DNA of 64,000 bases from Codonopsis lanceolata (lineage: Eukaryota; Streptophyta; Magnoliopsida; Asterales; Campanulaceae). The stretch is taken from assembly GCA_013146195.2 (NCBI GenBank), contig CM028382.1:116635023-116699022 (forward strand), written 5' to 3'. The position numbers and the translations under genes are program-made. This document shows positions 37,590 to 50,386 of this stretch, piece by piece. Under the pieces are notes generated by a model. The model worked only from the letters and a program-made list of their open reading frames with translations, was not told where the DNA came from and made no database searches. Within the stretch, counting starts at the first letter, position 1; each line of letters starts with the position of its first letter.

Positions 37590-39630
37590 AATAGTAATAT
37601 TAGTTAAATGGAATTTATTGCTATGTATTGTGGGTTAGAATTTGACAGCAATAAAGAAAATAATCTGAGAGAAGAAAGAGAATGATGATGATGATGGCTT
37701 TGGGCAGAAAACAAAGGAGAGCCTTGGCAGCCAAGCATGAGAGAGTATGAGCGAATTTGGTCTAGCTAGTTGTTATATTAATTATAATATATATAATGAT
37801 AATAGTGAATTTTATTTTTAATTTTATATTATTTTGATGGATAAGGGTGGCCCTTTATAGGTAATTTGTCATCTCCCCGCCCCTTGGATCATTCAAATAT
37901 TGAATTTTTAAATAGAAGTGAGTGATTTCGGCCTCGATGCTGGGTTGGATAAGACGTAAACAAATAAAGACAAACGAAATCCACTTAACACAGATTTGGT
38001 AATGGAGAGGGCATATGGTTATTTGTATTTGAAGTTAGGTTGATAACAAAAAGACGTAGTCAAAGGTGTTTATGTTAGGGGATTAAGGAAAATGTTGTTT
38101 ATATGGTCGACAATTAGACCTAACATTATATGATGACCCCGACCCCGTCTTCAATAACATCATTTATTTGACCATCTTTAATAACCTCCATCTTTACCAG
38201 TTTAGTAGTCCCGAAAATGGTAACTTAATTCCAATCTCACAGAAAACTTTAAAGGAGGGCTTACCTTACTTTGTTAGCAAAATATTCACTATTTTATTGG
38301 GGGATGTTTTATTTAAATAATTCTCTTTTAAAAATTATGTTTACATTTTTCATAACATTTCATCACATCCTTCACTTCTTTGTAAGCATATTATTTGACA
38401 ACAAAAGGAGTAAATTTTATTTTAATATTTGGTGAATTTGAGGCGTGCACAACAACATAATTAGACTTTTTAGTTTTTGTAAACATGATTATAATGAGTT
38501 TTAAGTAAAAGTATTATCATTTATCAGATCTTATACTTTTATTAACTTGATTATGAATATTTTTTTTGAGCGTTTTTAAATCATTAAAGTATTTTTAAAC
38601 TAAATCTGCAACTTGACTAATTCCCCGTGATTATTTTCCAATTAACTGTTTTCTGTGGGGTTTGGATATGGTAGAACTCAGCGGGGTATGGGGCATAAAA
38701 TTAAATTGGAGAATGAGGGCGGTATTATATACAAAGGTATAACATTACGAGCTCAAATTTGTAGTATTACTACAAACTTTAGTTTTGGTGACGTTACATC
38801 AAATCTATACCGTTAAATAAAATATTTTACTTACCAAGTGATGACATAGATATTCCAAATCATCACCAACTTAATGATCCAATAACTCTAACAATAAAAC
38901 TTATAATATTTACCTTACGTATAACCGTCCATTGTCGTTCATATTTCATGTTTCAAAAGTCTAATAACTAAGTGATATACAACTAATATTAGAGTTGGTC
39001 ATGATTACAAAAATACTTGAGTATAAGCAATATTTTAACATGAAATGTAAAAGATAGAATAGAGATGGTAGAGATATTGTGTTCAAATAAGTCATAACCA
39101 TCCCAAAATAGTTGATATACTATTTGCTTGGAATGGGTCGGTACTCGGTAGCGTGGCGTGCCCCGAGATTCATCGGCATTTGTTGTTGACTTTAAAGATG
39201 ATAGTGATTAGCGGAAGAAATGCGTCAACAAAAAACCAGGATATTAACAAATCAAGCTTGAAACTATCAGGTTTGTCAGCAAGTGAACTAAGGCTTGGAT
39301 GCAATTTCCTAAAAACTCCAGGAGGTGGAAATTAAGTGAATCAGGATTCAGGCTTCAACAAAAACAGGGAGGGAAGTAGCATGGATCATGGATGTTTGGG
39401 GTAACAACATACATAATCAAATATGAATAAGAAGCATGCGCTAAAGTTGGAACACACTTGGAGACCATCCAATTTCAATAGCCCAAACTTCAAGTGAAGA
39501 TAGAAATCAAGATGACAACTCATAACTTTCCAGTTCTAGTCTTTTGATCATACCTCAAGTCCCATTGCCTAATCCCCACATCTCCAAAACTCACAAACAT
39601 ACAAAACTTGATATCAAGTTGTGCCCATTG
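37590..39630. other. Intergenic and NAA20 3' flank; repeat fragments only
   Basis: Positions 38744-38915 are an inverted relative of 8895-9090. Positions 38930-39150 resemble the Stowaway-like MITE at 43183-43423 (shared AAAAGTCTAATAA and TACAAAAATRCTTGAG). The last ~250 bp is the probable 3' UTR of NAA20 on the minus strand. Confidence 0.4.
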
Positions 39631-39639
39631 AAGGTGCCT

Positions 39640-42600
39640 CTAATCATACTCCAATTCATCTGGAGTAACCGGCCTCTTAAGGGGGATGATCGACTTCTTC
39701 TCGACGTCCTGAGATAATGCTTTCCTCATATCTGAAAATGGACCACAGGTTAGATTTAAAAAAGCACACATGATGGAGCAGAATATGGTGGCTGCGTTCC
39801 AGTATGTACCTAATCCATCTTCCTCCCCAGAGTAATATCGCAGAACACGTCTGTAGATGACGTAGCCAAGCTGCAAGAAAAATGTGATACAATGAGCAAC
39901 ATCACATACACACGGTGACAACAATCCATCCGGGACCCAGCTACAATTTTGCGCATGCACCCACTGGGAGTTACTACTAGTTGAAGGTAGTAACCGTACT
40001 CACAGAAAACAGTTCTCACAATATCATTAGGTTAGCAATCAGAGAGATAGAGATCAGTTTATACCTTTTCATACATCTTAATAGCAGGTATATTTGATGC
40101 TCTCACAAAGAGGTCCACAAAGTATGCCTTATCGCTGTCGAAAGTAAACTCTTGTTAATGCACAAGGCTCAAAGGACAGAACTCAAGTCACTGATGAAAT
40201 ATCGCAAAAAGAAGTTCATATATTGCTATGACAGGGACTACCACATCATTTAATGGAGGAAACTCCTATAATTGACTCAGAGTCGAAGATAAAGTTGCAC
40301 ACAACCTTAATCATTTCTGATAGTGACTCTTCGCTTCTCTAGCAAATCTAGCACACTCTCCATCCCTAAAGGGTCATTACTAGTTTTTGAGGAAGTCAAA
40401 TTTAGCCACATATTCTCTTCTAGAGTGTCTTTTGGGGCTTTATGCTGTGTAATGGTGGATTTTTGTTCTTGGTCGTGTCTATAATGGTGGATTAGTGTGT
40501 CTTGTTCAAGTCTGTAATGGTGGATTTCTTATCCACCTCTACTTTTTCATCCTAGCATTTGGATCAACGCTTGAGATTTCTTTGTATCCGAACAGTCTTT
40601 TGCGAAGTGTTCCTTTTTGTGACAAATGAAACACCGATCTTTTGCCAGAACTTTCTCTGGTTGCAGAGTTTTTCCAGAGCATTTAAAATCAACCGGTAAA
40701 GGACACCAAGAGAGGCTTGAGCAACCGTCATATTTCTGGATTCCTATCTACATAATCTTCGGTTACTTTCAGGAAGAGAGAGAATATTTAGCCATTTATA
40801 TCATTGATCTCTGCATTATCACTACAAGTAAAAACATGGCTATAATAGTTTACAACAGTTGTGTAAATTGCATCATAGATAGCTTGATGTTTAAAAAAAA
40901 AAACTCATTTAGGGACAAAGAAAATCTCAAAAATGGCATTCATTTAGGAACAATAGAAGTAGTAATTATAAGTAACATACCAAATACATCCCTCTGAACT
41001 AATCAGAAATTACTACATACATCCCCTTTCAAATCAAATTAATTTTAATGACAAATGAATCCAAGTGACTCGTGTGTGCCAATCAAAGGTAAAACTGATG
41101 AATGTAAATGGAGAATCAGCCAGAGGTTTTAGATAGTTTGCCTGGTTCTACCGTGTATCAATCAAAATGCCAGAGTTGTACCAATTGCTATCGAGATGGA
41201 AAAACACAAAAATAAAAAGAAACTCACTGGGAAGTTGGAATAGTGCTTTTCCTTTTACTTTTTTCAAAGTGGTGGTTTGGATAAGTGTGTTTAGGCGTGT
41301 AGTTAAATCCCGCGGGGGGGGGTCAAAACACAGCTCTATTCTGCAAGCAAATTTCATCCAAATCTCTTCAAAAATGAAACAACCAAGAACTCAGCAGTTT
41401 CCTGACATAGCACCATTAATATATCCATCGGGATGCAGGACATTATATACATCAATACATAGTTGTCAAAACGGGATACATATCAGGTATCGGAATTCTA
41501 TATCTATGATACGTATCAGGATACGCAGTAAGATACACTAGCTTACATATATTTAATTATTTATATATATTTATTCTATATACATATATATTAATAAAAA
41601 AATACTATTTAGTAACAAATTAATAAAAATAGCTTGACAAACCATTAAATTTAAACTTCATAACCTAAGTTGTTACTATCCCCAAAAAAGTGAAATCATC
41701 TATAGGTAAATACTGTATTGTACGAATATTGAATTATTATTATTTTGACGAAATTAAGGTGAAAAAGATTTTACTGCAGGAGAAAAGTAAGGGAAACTTG
41801 AAATAATTTATAAATAGATAATGTAAAACACTAAAATAGAGTAATCAAAAGTCAAAACAAATTAAACGTATGGCCCCTGTGTCCCCTATTTTACGGTTCT
41901 TTGTCAAATTAACAAAAAAAAATTATAGGTAAATGTGACCCCTTGTTGGTAAGGGGATTGGAGCCAAGAACATTAAGGTCTTTGCATGAGTGCCCTTGCC
42001 ATCTCTCCCACTGCTTGGGTTTAAATTACAAATAAAAAACTTTTTTGTCAAACCAAGTAAAATATAGACAAATCTATTACCTCAAATAACAAATAAAAAA
42101 CTTTTCGTTAAACTAAGTAAATTATAAACAAATCGATTACCTTTTGAGGAGAGAAAATCAAAAATCAATCAAACGTCAATTATATTCACTCTTCAGTCAG
42201 GTCACGCACAACTCACAAGTTTGCTCTAGGGATTTTTTTTCATTTTTTATGAAGGATGAAGGACCAATAATGGATAATGCCATCTGGGATTAACAAAGCA
42301 GTAAAGGGAAGAAGGCCGAAGGATTTTCTTGAGAAAAGGCAAGAACGGAGAAGGGTTTTCTATGAGAAGACGAGATAGGGTTTCTTGAGAAGACGAGTAG
42401 TCGGTGTGAAACAGAGGAGCCTGCTACATGAGGCGTGACTCATAGAAATAGATCAAAAAAATTACAAACGCAACCCCCTAAAGAAAGCAACAAAATCGCA
42501 CGATACGCAATTCCTGCAATACGTAAGTGTATAGCACGATATGCCGCGAGAATCGAACGATACAGAAGACCTTGCGATATGAGGTACCAATACGTATCTA

Positions 42601-45600
42601 AATGGTCTGATCTTGATACGCATCGTGTATCATACAATACTAACAACTATGCATCTATATATGTATTATCCATAACCGTGACACGTACGCAAGCTTAACC
42701 AATAGAGCTTAAAGAGTTTGGTATGACACCGACTTAATTATTTCCTTGCTACAAACCACCAAAAGTTAGACAAAAGCAGAATGTACTAACCAAGAAGAGG
42801 AATAGGTAAAGGAATCGTCTCCTTCAGGAGAGCAGTGAATTTTAGTCATCGTTCGCTCAAAATAGCATAATTGAAGAAGGCAGGAATAAGAAAGGTTATG
42901 GGATATTGTAATTCATGCTAGGTTAATCACTTAAGCATGAGAATTTCTATCTTTACCAATGATTTGCGGGACACAGAAAATTATGTAAAAGAAGTTGTCT
43001 CACACATGCGTGTCCGTTCTAGAAAGACAATAGGATTTTGCTTCATGGAAAACAGCTACTTTACCAAACTCCCTCAAAAAAGTTTGGTTATTTATATCAA
43101 ATCATGATATGATTAGAAAAGACAGTATGCAAGTAATTATTGGAGCTTACAAATACAGAAGCACCTATATTCTTCTATGTTATACTGTCTGTTCCACCCA
43201 CCCACAGAGTTCATGTTTGAAAAGTCTAATAATTAAGAGAGATATAACTAGCATTAGAGTTGCTCATAGTTACAAAAATGCTTGAGCATAATTAATATGT
43301 TAATATCAAATGTGGAGGATAAAGTTAAAATGTTATGGTGATTGTAGACATAATTTTTTAAAATGGACTCCTAATGAAAATGTCTCAAAATAGTATGATG
43401 GATTCTTTGCCTGGAACGGAGTAAGTATATATTTAGATATTTAATGTAGAAGGCCGCGACTCCGTGTCTTGAATTTTGAAGGTCACAAAATCCAACAACG
43501 CGTGTGCCTGTTGACACCATGGTCACAAATCATAGATCTTGAAGCATAGAACTAATTAGGAGGAAGAGATGCAAAAATAAAAATTGTGAACAGTCTAAGA
43601 CTACGGAAATTTTCTATTATTAGGTAAACATAATCTATTTTCTTATTATTATTCGAGCAAAAAACACATAAATAATAAACACGGTCACATTATTACTAAA
43701 TATTAATTGTAACCCAACTTACATCTTGTCACTTATGTCTTCCAATATGTTCATCAGTTTCTTGGCCAATTGCTGCCTGCGATATTCAGGTGCTACCGTT
43801 ACAGCAGTGACATGACCATGCCAAGACTCACCTTGCCCTTCAACTTTCCCCATAACTGCAAACATGTTAAATGCATTAGATGGTTGTATCCTCATATCAG
43901 TCCACAGGGAAGTCTACTGCCATAAAATAGAAAAACAAGGAAGAAGGATGTCGGCAACAAACCATACAAGAGAAGTACAGTATTAGATGACTTTTATAAG
44001 TATAAATAACCTTAGTAAGTCTACCAATAGTATATAGATATACTGGGGCGGATGGACAATTGCTCTACCGGTGTCCATGTACACCGCTGACAAAAAAAAA
44101 GGAGTAAATTTTTAGTTTTTGACAATTGGACCCCTCCCAAAATTTCTATTGGACCCCTTACTAAATACTAAACCCCCTAAATCAACTACTTTCACTATCT
44201 ATCTCACTCCCTCTCCCCGACAGAGTACTCCTTTGACCCTCCCATTCTCCATTTCTCTCAAATTTCCAATTCCCAAGTCCAGTTCCCACTTCCCAGCGCA
44301 AGAGATTAGAGAACGGAGACAGACAGAGCCAAGTGCCCAGGCCAAGTGCCGCCTCCTGTAGTCCTGCTGCCCTTGCCCGTTCCGCCCGCCTCTGCCGGCA
44401 GTCCGCCAGTCCGGTCAGTCCTGATCAAAACTCCTGCTTCGTACAATGCTTTACTATTTTTTCTGTTTTTCATAGTTTCATTTCATTTTATTATTTTCAA
44501 TCTTTCTCAGGTAGTCAATTCAAAAATCACACTCTATTTATCTGAAATTAGAGTTTTTGAATTTGGGGGTTTTTGGGTTAAAATGTAAAATTGTTGATTT
44601 GATTCATTGATTGATAATTTTGTATAGGAAAACAAGTTTTGGTGCCTTTGGAACTTTGGTTGAGCTTATATTGATTGGAGAATTTGGGCAATTTAAATGT
44701 AAAATTTGATTGTTAGAATTATTTATTGTTTACTTGTTTTGTTGGGTTTTTTGAGAATGTTTTTAAGCTTATATCTAAAATTAGGGGGTTTTGTGTTTAA
44801 AAAAGATTAGTTTAATTATGTGTTAGTCTAATAGTCTTCTCATTTACTTGAGTGTGATTTACTGATTTATGGAATTTACTTGCGACTTGCGTGCGATGGT
44901 TTTAAGAATATTTTAATATAAAAATTACTGTTAATTTAAAGTTTTTCGTCTCTTCAACATGGTTAGTGGTTTAGACTTTTGAGGAAATATGAAGAGATTT
45001 TTTAAACGAAAATTGTCCGATCAGTTTTTAAATGATTCTCTTGTATGTTATATTGAAAAAGACTTGTTAATGAATATTAGTGATGATGATGTAATTACGC
45101 ATTTTCAACGTATAAAAACACGTAAAGGATAATTGTAATTTCTAAATTTTTTGTATGTAATAGTTAAAATTTCGGACACCGCTTAACCTTATTCCTAGAT
45201 CCACCACTGTATATATATATATATAGACACACACCTTGGCAAATAAATCTTAAATCATTGTTCGATAAACGAACTTATAACAGCATTCATTAGTATCCAG
45301 CAAAGCAATCAATGGGACTCAGCTGGGAAAGTTTAGTTTCTAGAAAAACAGATCAGGCAACTATTTCCAAAAGATGAAGGGCCTTCGCATATCACCCCAA
45401 TAATAGACTATCCTAAAGTACAGATGACCTAAGCAACGATGCCCAGTGATTTCCACATCATAAGTCTATTAAACTTCTAGTATTGGCCTCATATATTTTT
45501 CAGTTATACTTATGGAAATAAATGGGACCCTTTCACCAAGGGTAAACCTGAGACTCATAGATTCGTTTGAAGCACCAAGAAGAGAGACGGTGATAACCTA

Positions 45601-48044
45601 CCACTTCATCCACATAATAAAAGAGCAACTACTGAAGGTTCTAAGTCTGTACTCTTGGGAATTTCGTCATAAATAGGAACATAAAATCTAAGCCATGGAC
45701 TTGGAGTGGAGCTCATATATTTCAACTTTTCAATCTTATTTAGCTCAATTTCCAATTTTAAGGTATGGATTCCATGCTCCCAAACATATCATAATTTATT
45801 AATTTATCAGCAATCATAGAGGTTAATAGCGCATCCCTTAACTGATTGACTTATCCGATCAGTGATCCACATGCAATAGAGTGTGTTCAATGCATTGCAA
45901 CCTTACATATGGACGTTGGACACAAGACTGCCTGTTTTTATCACGTCAGCGAATTGCTGCTGCTTTTCCGATCCTCTGAAGTATAAAAGCATGTTGTGGG
46001 AATTAAAAGGTTTGCCCTAATGCAATCTCCTCTCTAACTATACCCTTTCCAACAGGGCTAGTTAAATCAAACAAGATGCTGAAGCACCATGACTTTAGTT
46101 CCTCATAAGACACCCTAATTCAAAAAATTCAACAACTCAAACTAAACTCTTTACCTTTACATAGAATGGGATGACAAATCAAATAAAATTCAGTAAATAG
46201 AGGAACTTCCGACATTTCACAGTTTTCAGCTTTAGGATACCATTCCGAGTTGTGTTGCAGTAGGCTAAAAGGACCTTAGATTTATCACAATTTCATTTTA
46301 AAATAATGTTGACATTATACAGGTTAGTCTTTGACTTTCTTTTGCTTATTTATTTAGTAGAATGTCTTTGAGTATTTGATATCTTCAATTCACTAGCCAT
46401 TGTTTTCAACCTGTATAATTTGTATCCGGTTACTCCAGTACTAGTTGGAATTTGATTAATAGTCTCGATAACAGAATAGCTAGCGCGTGAGAAGGGGTGG
46501 CAATTTTTTATCCATTCCGCTAGCCCATCCATTTTTTACCCATTAAAAGTCACTTATTGGGTCAACCATTTAAGTACCCAATATTATAATGGATTTTTAA
46601 TGGGTAACCCGGCGAGAAGTACCCAATATTATAACGGGTTGGGTTTTTATTCAACAACCCAATAACTATCCAATAATGAATAATGCTTGAAACTTGAAAG
46701 TAGCCCTAAATTTTGTTTATTAGATTTGAAGCAAGATAAAGTTTATGGGGAAAAACAAAAGCTCTTCACCCTTGGATTTGAGGTTTAAGGGATTCGATCC
46801 AGCCGAAGCTTTCCTTGCCTAACCTCAATTCCTCATCCATTCAGTTCTTTGCTAGTTAGTGGTTGAGTTCCCGCTCAGCCCACACCTAGCAGGTATTCCG
46901 AATGGTTTATTGCTTCGGTCTAGAATACGATTAATAAGGCATAGGCTACATCAGCCCCCAGTAGTTTTCCGGATTAATTCATAAGAGAAGGTGAAAGTTT
47001 CACTCTTTCCTAACCTTATTTAGCTTACTCACTCCACTGATTTTCCTCTTGCCTATATAGGGCTCACTATCACCTATACATGTGCGAGAACCATAATCTA
47101 CCTTTGAGAGAGGGCTATTTGATAATAGTGTTTGCCCTCAATAAATCCGTTCTGTTTTCCGGAATTGGACTCATTATCTTGTACCAAAGCAAGTGCCGTC
47201 TTTTCTCCATAAGAGGAAAAGTACTTTTCGTCTATCTGATCTCCTTTATCTGAGTCCCCTATCTCTGTAATGGGTATCGGTTTTCGAGCTATTTGTTCCT
47301 TCTCTCAGGCTCAAGCTCTGTTTGGTCTTCCTTCTCTCTATTTTATTCTTTTAGAGTAAAATTTTTAAAATGGACACTCATTTAAGTCATTTTGGGACAA
47401 AAGGATGATTTTTTTTATTAAATATGTTAACATGGATAAATAAAAACATTTATTTTCCAACAATTGATAAACTCCTTAATGACAATTTAGTGTAGAATTT
47501 AATGGATACAATCTAGGGGTGCTATTGGATATTGGATAAGTTTGGGTATAACTCGAAACCATCATTGACACTAATGGGAGTTATTGGATGCTGGATAAGT
47601 TTGGTATAACCCGAAATTATCCATTAGGAATAATGGTTAAGTTTGAGTAAACCCAACCATTATACCCAAATTGCCACCTACCCTATCAGATACCATAAGA
47701 AGAAAAATTAAACAAAATCCATACAAAATGAAAATGAAAGGGAAGAACGTACTGTATCCCATAATTCGGTTTCCCGGAGCTTCGGCAACATGGAAATAAT
47801 CCGGCCAGCGTGCCAAGTAGGTCATGTAAAACGACATATTGAACTGTGATTTCATCATTTGAACAGAAACAACCATTTTCAAACCCACTCGTTGCATCAA
47901 AATCTTCTATTTGACGCAAAATTGAGGGAAAATTTCGAAATATGTAGAAGGTTTACGAAATCTTACAGTTTCGGTGAGATGATCAAAGTTGACTGACGCG
48001 AACCGTAGTAGATCGTCGCAGCAAAATCTTCGAATTGTCGTCAT
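39640..48044 (-). CDS. NAA20: NAA20, catalytic subunit of N-terminal acetyltransferase B
   Basis: Six exons (transcription order) 48044-47967, 47843-47753, 43855-43723, 40134-40065, 39870-39810, 39731-39640 join in frame to 174 residues, the usual plant length. All introns are GT-AG. NAA20 with its auxiliary subunit NAA25 acetylates, co-translationally on ribosomes in the cytosol, N-termini starting Met-Asp, Met-Glu, Met-Asn or Met-Gln. The N-terminus MTTIRRFCCDDLLRF and the C-terminus KKSIIPLKRPVTPDELEYD are diagnostic. The GNAT acetyl-CoA loop is RRQQLA (residues 82-87). VDLFVRASN and LGYVIYRRVLRYYSGEEDG mark the substrate side of the fold. The start is the conserved MTT. Introns 2 (43856-47752) and 3 (40135-43722) are swollen by transposons, while introns 1, 4 and 5 are 78-194 bp. 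No lesion seen. Confidence 0.96.
40592..40632 (-). pseudogene. Retroelement zinc-knuckle fragment in NAA20 intron 3
   Basis: The minus strand reads CFICHKKEHFAKDC, a perfect C-x2-C-x4-H-x4-C knuckle. Such knuckles occur in retrotransposon gag and in plant pararetrovirus capsid proteins. The frame closes about 20 residues later and flanking blocks are not assignable, so the source family is left open. Confidence 0.55.
40817..40860 (+). mobile_element. CACTA-like terminal sequence
   Basis: CACTACAAGTAAAAACATGG has the form of a CACTA inverted-repeat end. No partner end was found in the intron. Confidence 0.3.
41458..42651. mobile_element. hAT-type element in NAA20 intron 3
   Basis: The left end is CATAGTTGTCAAAAC and the right end, reverse complemented, is CATAGTTGTTAGTAT. 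Flanking 8-mers CATCAATA (41450-41457) and CATCTATA (42652-42659) match at 7 of 8 positions. GATACG and CGTATC words crowd both subterminal regions, as in known plant hAT elements. It is about 1.2 kb, non-coding and non-autonomous. Confidence 0.7.
43183..43423. mobile_element. Stowaway-like MITE in NAA20 intron 3
   Basis: TACTGTCTGTTCCACCC at the left and GCCTGGAACGGAGTA at the right are inverted, 241 bp apart and flanked by TA. Its right end is 300 bp from the splice donor of exon 3. Confidence 0.6.
44041..45209 (+). mobile_element. hAT deletion derivative in NAA20 intron 2
   Basis: The right end, reverse complemented, is CAGTGGTGGATCTAGGAATAAGG, a classic plant hAT end. The left end CTGGGGCGGATGGAC is a shifted relative. 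Both ends carry CGGTGTCC about 30 bp inside. Flanks are AT-microsatellite, so the 8-bp duplication (TATAGATA/TATATATA) is only suggestive. The left half has a GC-richer leader and a probable intron (44512 on). The right half has a short transposase-derived ORF. Confidence 0.65.
44989..45132 (+). CDS. 47-aa ORF fusing the N- and C-termini of a hAT transposase
   Basis: The frame begins MKRFFKRK, the usual start of zinc-finger (TTF/MYM-type) plant hAT transposases. It passes directly into SLVCYIEKDLLMNISDDDVI..HFQ.IKTRKG, their usual C-terminus. About 700 intervening residues are absent, yet the reading frame is kept. It is an intact mini-ORF inside a non-autonomous element; whether it is expressed is unknown. 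Confidence 0.6.
   Translation: MKRFFKRKLSDQFLNDSLVCYIEKDLLMNISDDDVITHFQRIKTRKG
45215..46490. other. NAA20 intron 2 interior, no element recognised
   Basis: Less repetitive intronic sequence between two hAT-type insertions. It may be original intron DNA. Confidence 0.35.
46492..47680. mobile_element. hAT-like element in NAA20 intron 2
   Basis: The left end AGGGGTGGCAATTTTTTATCC and the right end, reverse complemented, TAGGTGGCAATTTGGG form inverted ends typical of plant hAT elements. Subterminal ACCCAATATTATAA and GGGTATAA words lie at both sides. The flanking 8-mers do not match. The right edge is 73 bp from exon 2. Confidence 0.5.
46763..47350. other. Possible organellar (mitochondrial) insert
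   Basis: This ~590-bp block is clearly less AT-rich than the intron around it and lacks poly-A/T tracts. Words such as GATTCGATCCAGCCGAAGC and TTCCGGATTAATTCATAAG look to me like plant mitochondrial intergenic DNA. This is pattern recognition only; no organellar gene is readable. Confidence 0.3.
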
Positions 48045-48836
48045 CTCTCTCCTTCTCCCTCTCTGCGACCCACTCTCCTCTCGGTGGACTGTGTTGTGAG
48101 TTGTGCTTGTGTCTTGTGAGACAGAAGTTAAATCAGTTTCATTGACAACTCTTGACACAGCCTATCTGACCCATCCCGTGAACAAACCGTTTGAACCGGC
48201 GGTTCAAAAAAATTAAAAGGCTCGCCTTCAACCGTCCGGCTAACCATGTTTGAAGGTTAACCGTTGAGCCAGTTCACAATTCAAAACGATAATATATTTT
48301 TTATTTTAAATGTAATACTTAAATTTTTTTGATTTAAAAAAAATATTTTTTTAAACCTTTGTAAACTTTGTATAAACATATTTTTTGAATTTTCAAAAGT
48401 TAACAAAATTAAAATTAAAATACTTTCAACTTTGTAAAATAACCAAAAGTATTTATTAAAAAAATAGGGATTGTAATCTAACCAATTTTATTAATCATAA
48501 TAAAAAATTACAAGGAAGGACAACCAATGAACCAAAGTCAAAAGAGTCTTGCCTCTAAATTACTAATTGCTCAATAAATAAAAATTCTAATTTGAAAATT
48601 CTAATTTACAATGTATAAATAAAAAGTTCTAATCTAAAATTACAATTGACTTACCTCATGGAGCCACGTAGTTCAATCACCCCTGGACGATGTATCCCCA
48701 TCAAAACCCTCCTCATCCTTGGAAGTAATTACCTTAGTTTGTGTTATATTTTGTATTTTAACCCAATCATCGTTTAAAAGTTGATTTTTTAAATTAATAA
48801 CGTTCTATATTCTTTCATCCAAACGCGTAGTCTTTC

Positions 48837-48949
48837 ACGCTAAATGTTTGTTCTACGGTGATGGTTGATGCGGGAGAAGTTATGACCTCATTTGCAATCA
48901 ACGATATACGATCATTTTGGACCATTTGTGTCCACCACTTTAAAATATC
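48837..48949 (-). pseudogene. hAT transposase C-terminal (dimerisation) fragment
   Basis: The minus strand reads DILKWWTQMVQNDRISLIAN and then EVITSPASTITVEQTFSV. This matches the conserved hAT dimerisation block (F.IL.WW ... L..MA.DIL..P.ST...E..FS..). Further parts are recognisable only as stop-broken frames out to about 49600. Confidence 0.7.
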
Positions 48950-50005
48950 AAAAATTTATATGGGGCCAAAAGTAGTTGTTAAATATAAATCAAGTTCTAG
49001 AGTATTTGAATGTCTTACGCATGTTTTTGAGTTATTGAATTAAAAAAAATTCTACCCACAAAAATGGGTCATCACTAGCTTGACTAGTACTACTACTACA
49101 TGCATTTTCATTACCACTATTATTACCATAAATTGGATTATATTCTTTAAAAAGACCGTATAAGCTATTTTTATTTCATTTACAACATTTTTTGTCTTTG
49201 GGATAGGTTCACTTTACAATAAATCAACGTCATTGAGGAACAAATTGTCATAATAATAGTTTATCATTTCTTCTAAACCTTCTCGTCTTAACCTAGGATC
49301 GTTTAGCTATTAATAATAATTGTGGAATATGCAAAAAATATATATTTTAACAATTTCAGTCACATACTAGCAATGCATTCACCTAAATTTGGATAATTTT
49401 TAAAATGTTTGAATATATAACTAATTTTATCATAATGTTCTAAAACTAATATAGAAATATGATAATAAGAACCGGATAATTGTTTGGTAGTGTCGTTAAA
49501 AACTTTCAAAATTAGTTTTAAATTTTTACAAACATCCCATTAATTGATGAGGAAATATTGTAAGGTGATAATATATTTGTTGAAAAAAATGCACACAATC
49601 GTTCCCTCCGTTGATAATATTCATTTAACATTTTATAGGTGAAATTCCATCGATTTAGAACATCTATCTATAATACAATAGAGATTATACTCACACATAT
49701 GCAATTGACTAAAACTATTTAGAGGTTGAGATTAAATTATCTTTAAAAATTTAATGGTTGTGATTCACCCTCATATTCACATGCGTGAGAGTAGTTATCA
49801 ACTTTTAACTCTCAGTTATAAAGTCACCCCCTACAATTAATATTATGATCAGTTATCTTTTAGTTTTTACAAAATCACTCCCTACAATTAATATTATGAG
49901 CGGTCATGGGTCAGTTACATATAACTCAACTATGGGTCAAGTTTAAAATTGCACTTTCTATTAAGACATTGTCGTTTCAATTAACGAAATCATATATACT
50001 AGCAC

Positions 50006-50035
50006 CGTGCCATAGGCACGAGCACGAAGATCTAG
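50006..50035 (+). mobile_element. Helitron 3' terminus
   Basis: The stem-loop CGTGCC-ATA-GGCACG (50006-50020) is followed by CTAG (50032-50035) and T. Nearly the same sequence as the end at 1963-1991, so one family. The 5' end was not located. Confidence 0.6.
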
Positions 50036-50386
50036 TTAGAAATAATTTAGGTATAAATGATAATGTACAAATATAATTTACAAATGTTTTTTATAGTATA
50101 AATGATAATGTACAAATGTAATTTATAAAATGTAAAAATAATTTTATAGTAAGTATGAGAGAATAAAATAGTTTTAAAGTGAGTATAAAATAATGTATAG
50201 TAAGTATATAAAAACGAACACGTAATTTATAATAGTAAGTATAATAGTAAAATGTAATTAATAAATATTAAAGTACTTTAATTTTAAAGTATAATAACTA
50301 GTAAGTAAACTAATGGTACTTGGTAATATAATAGATAGTAATAAAAACGTAATTATTAAAAATTAAAGTACTTAATATATTATAGA

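Noticed and set aside
44119..44361. An 80-aa Pro/Ser/Thr-rich frame
   Set aside because: It sits in the leader of a hAT deletion derivative, and its composition is what a CT-rich 5' UTR would give.
19276..48044. A biosynthetic gene cluster around the cyclase
   Set aside because: No other terpene synthase, P450 or transferase gene was found; the only other host gene is NAA20, a housekeeping acetyltransferase.
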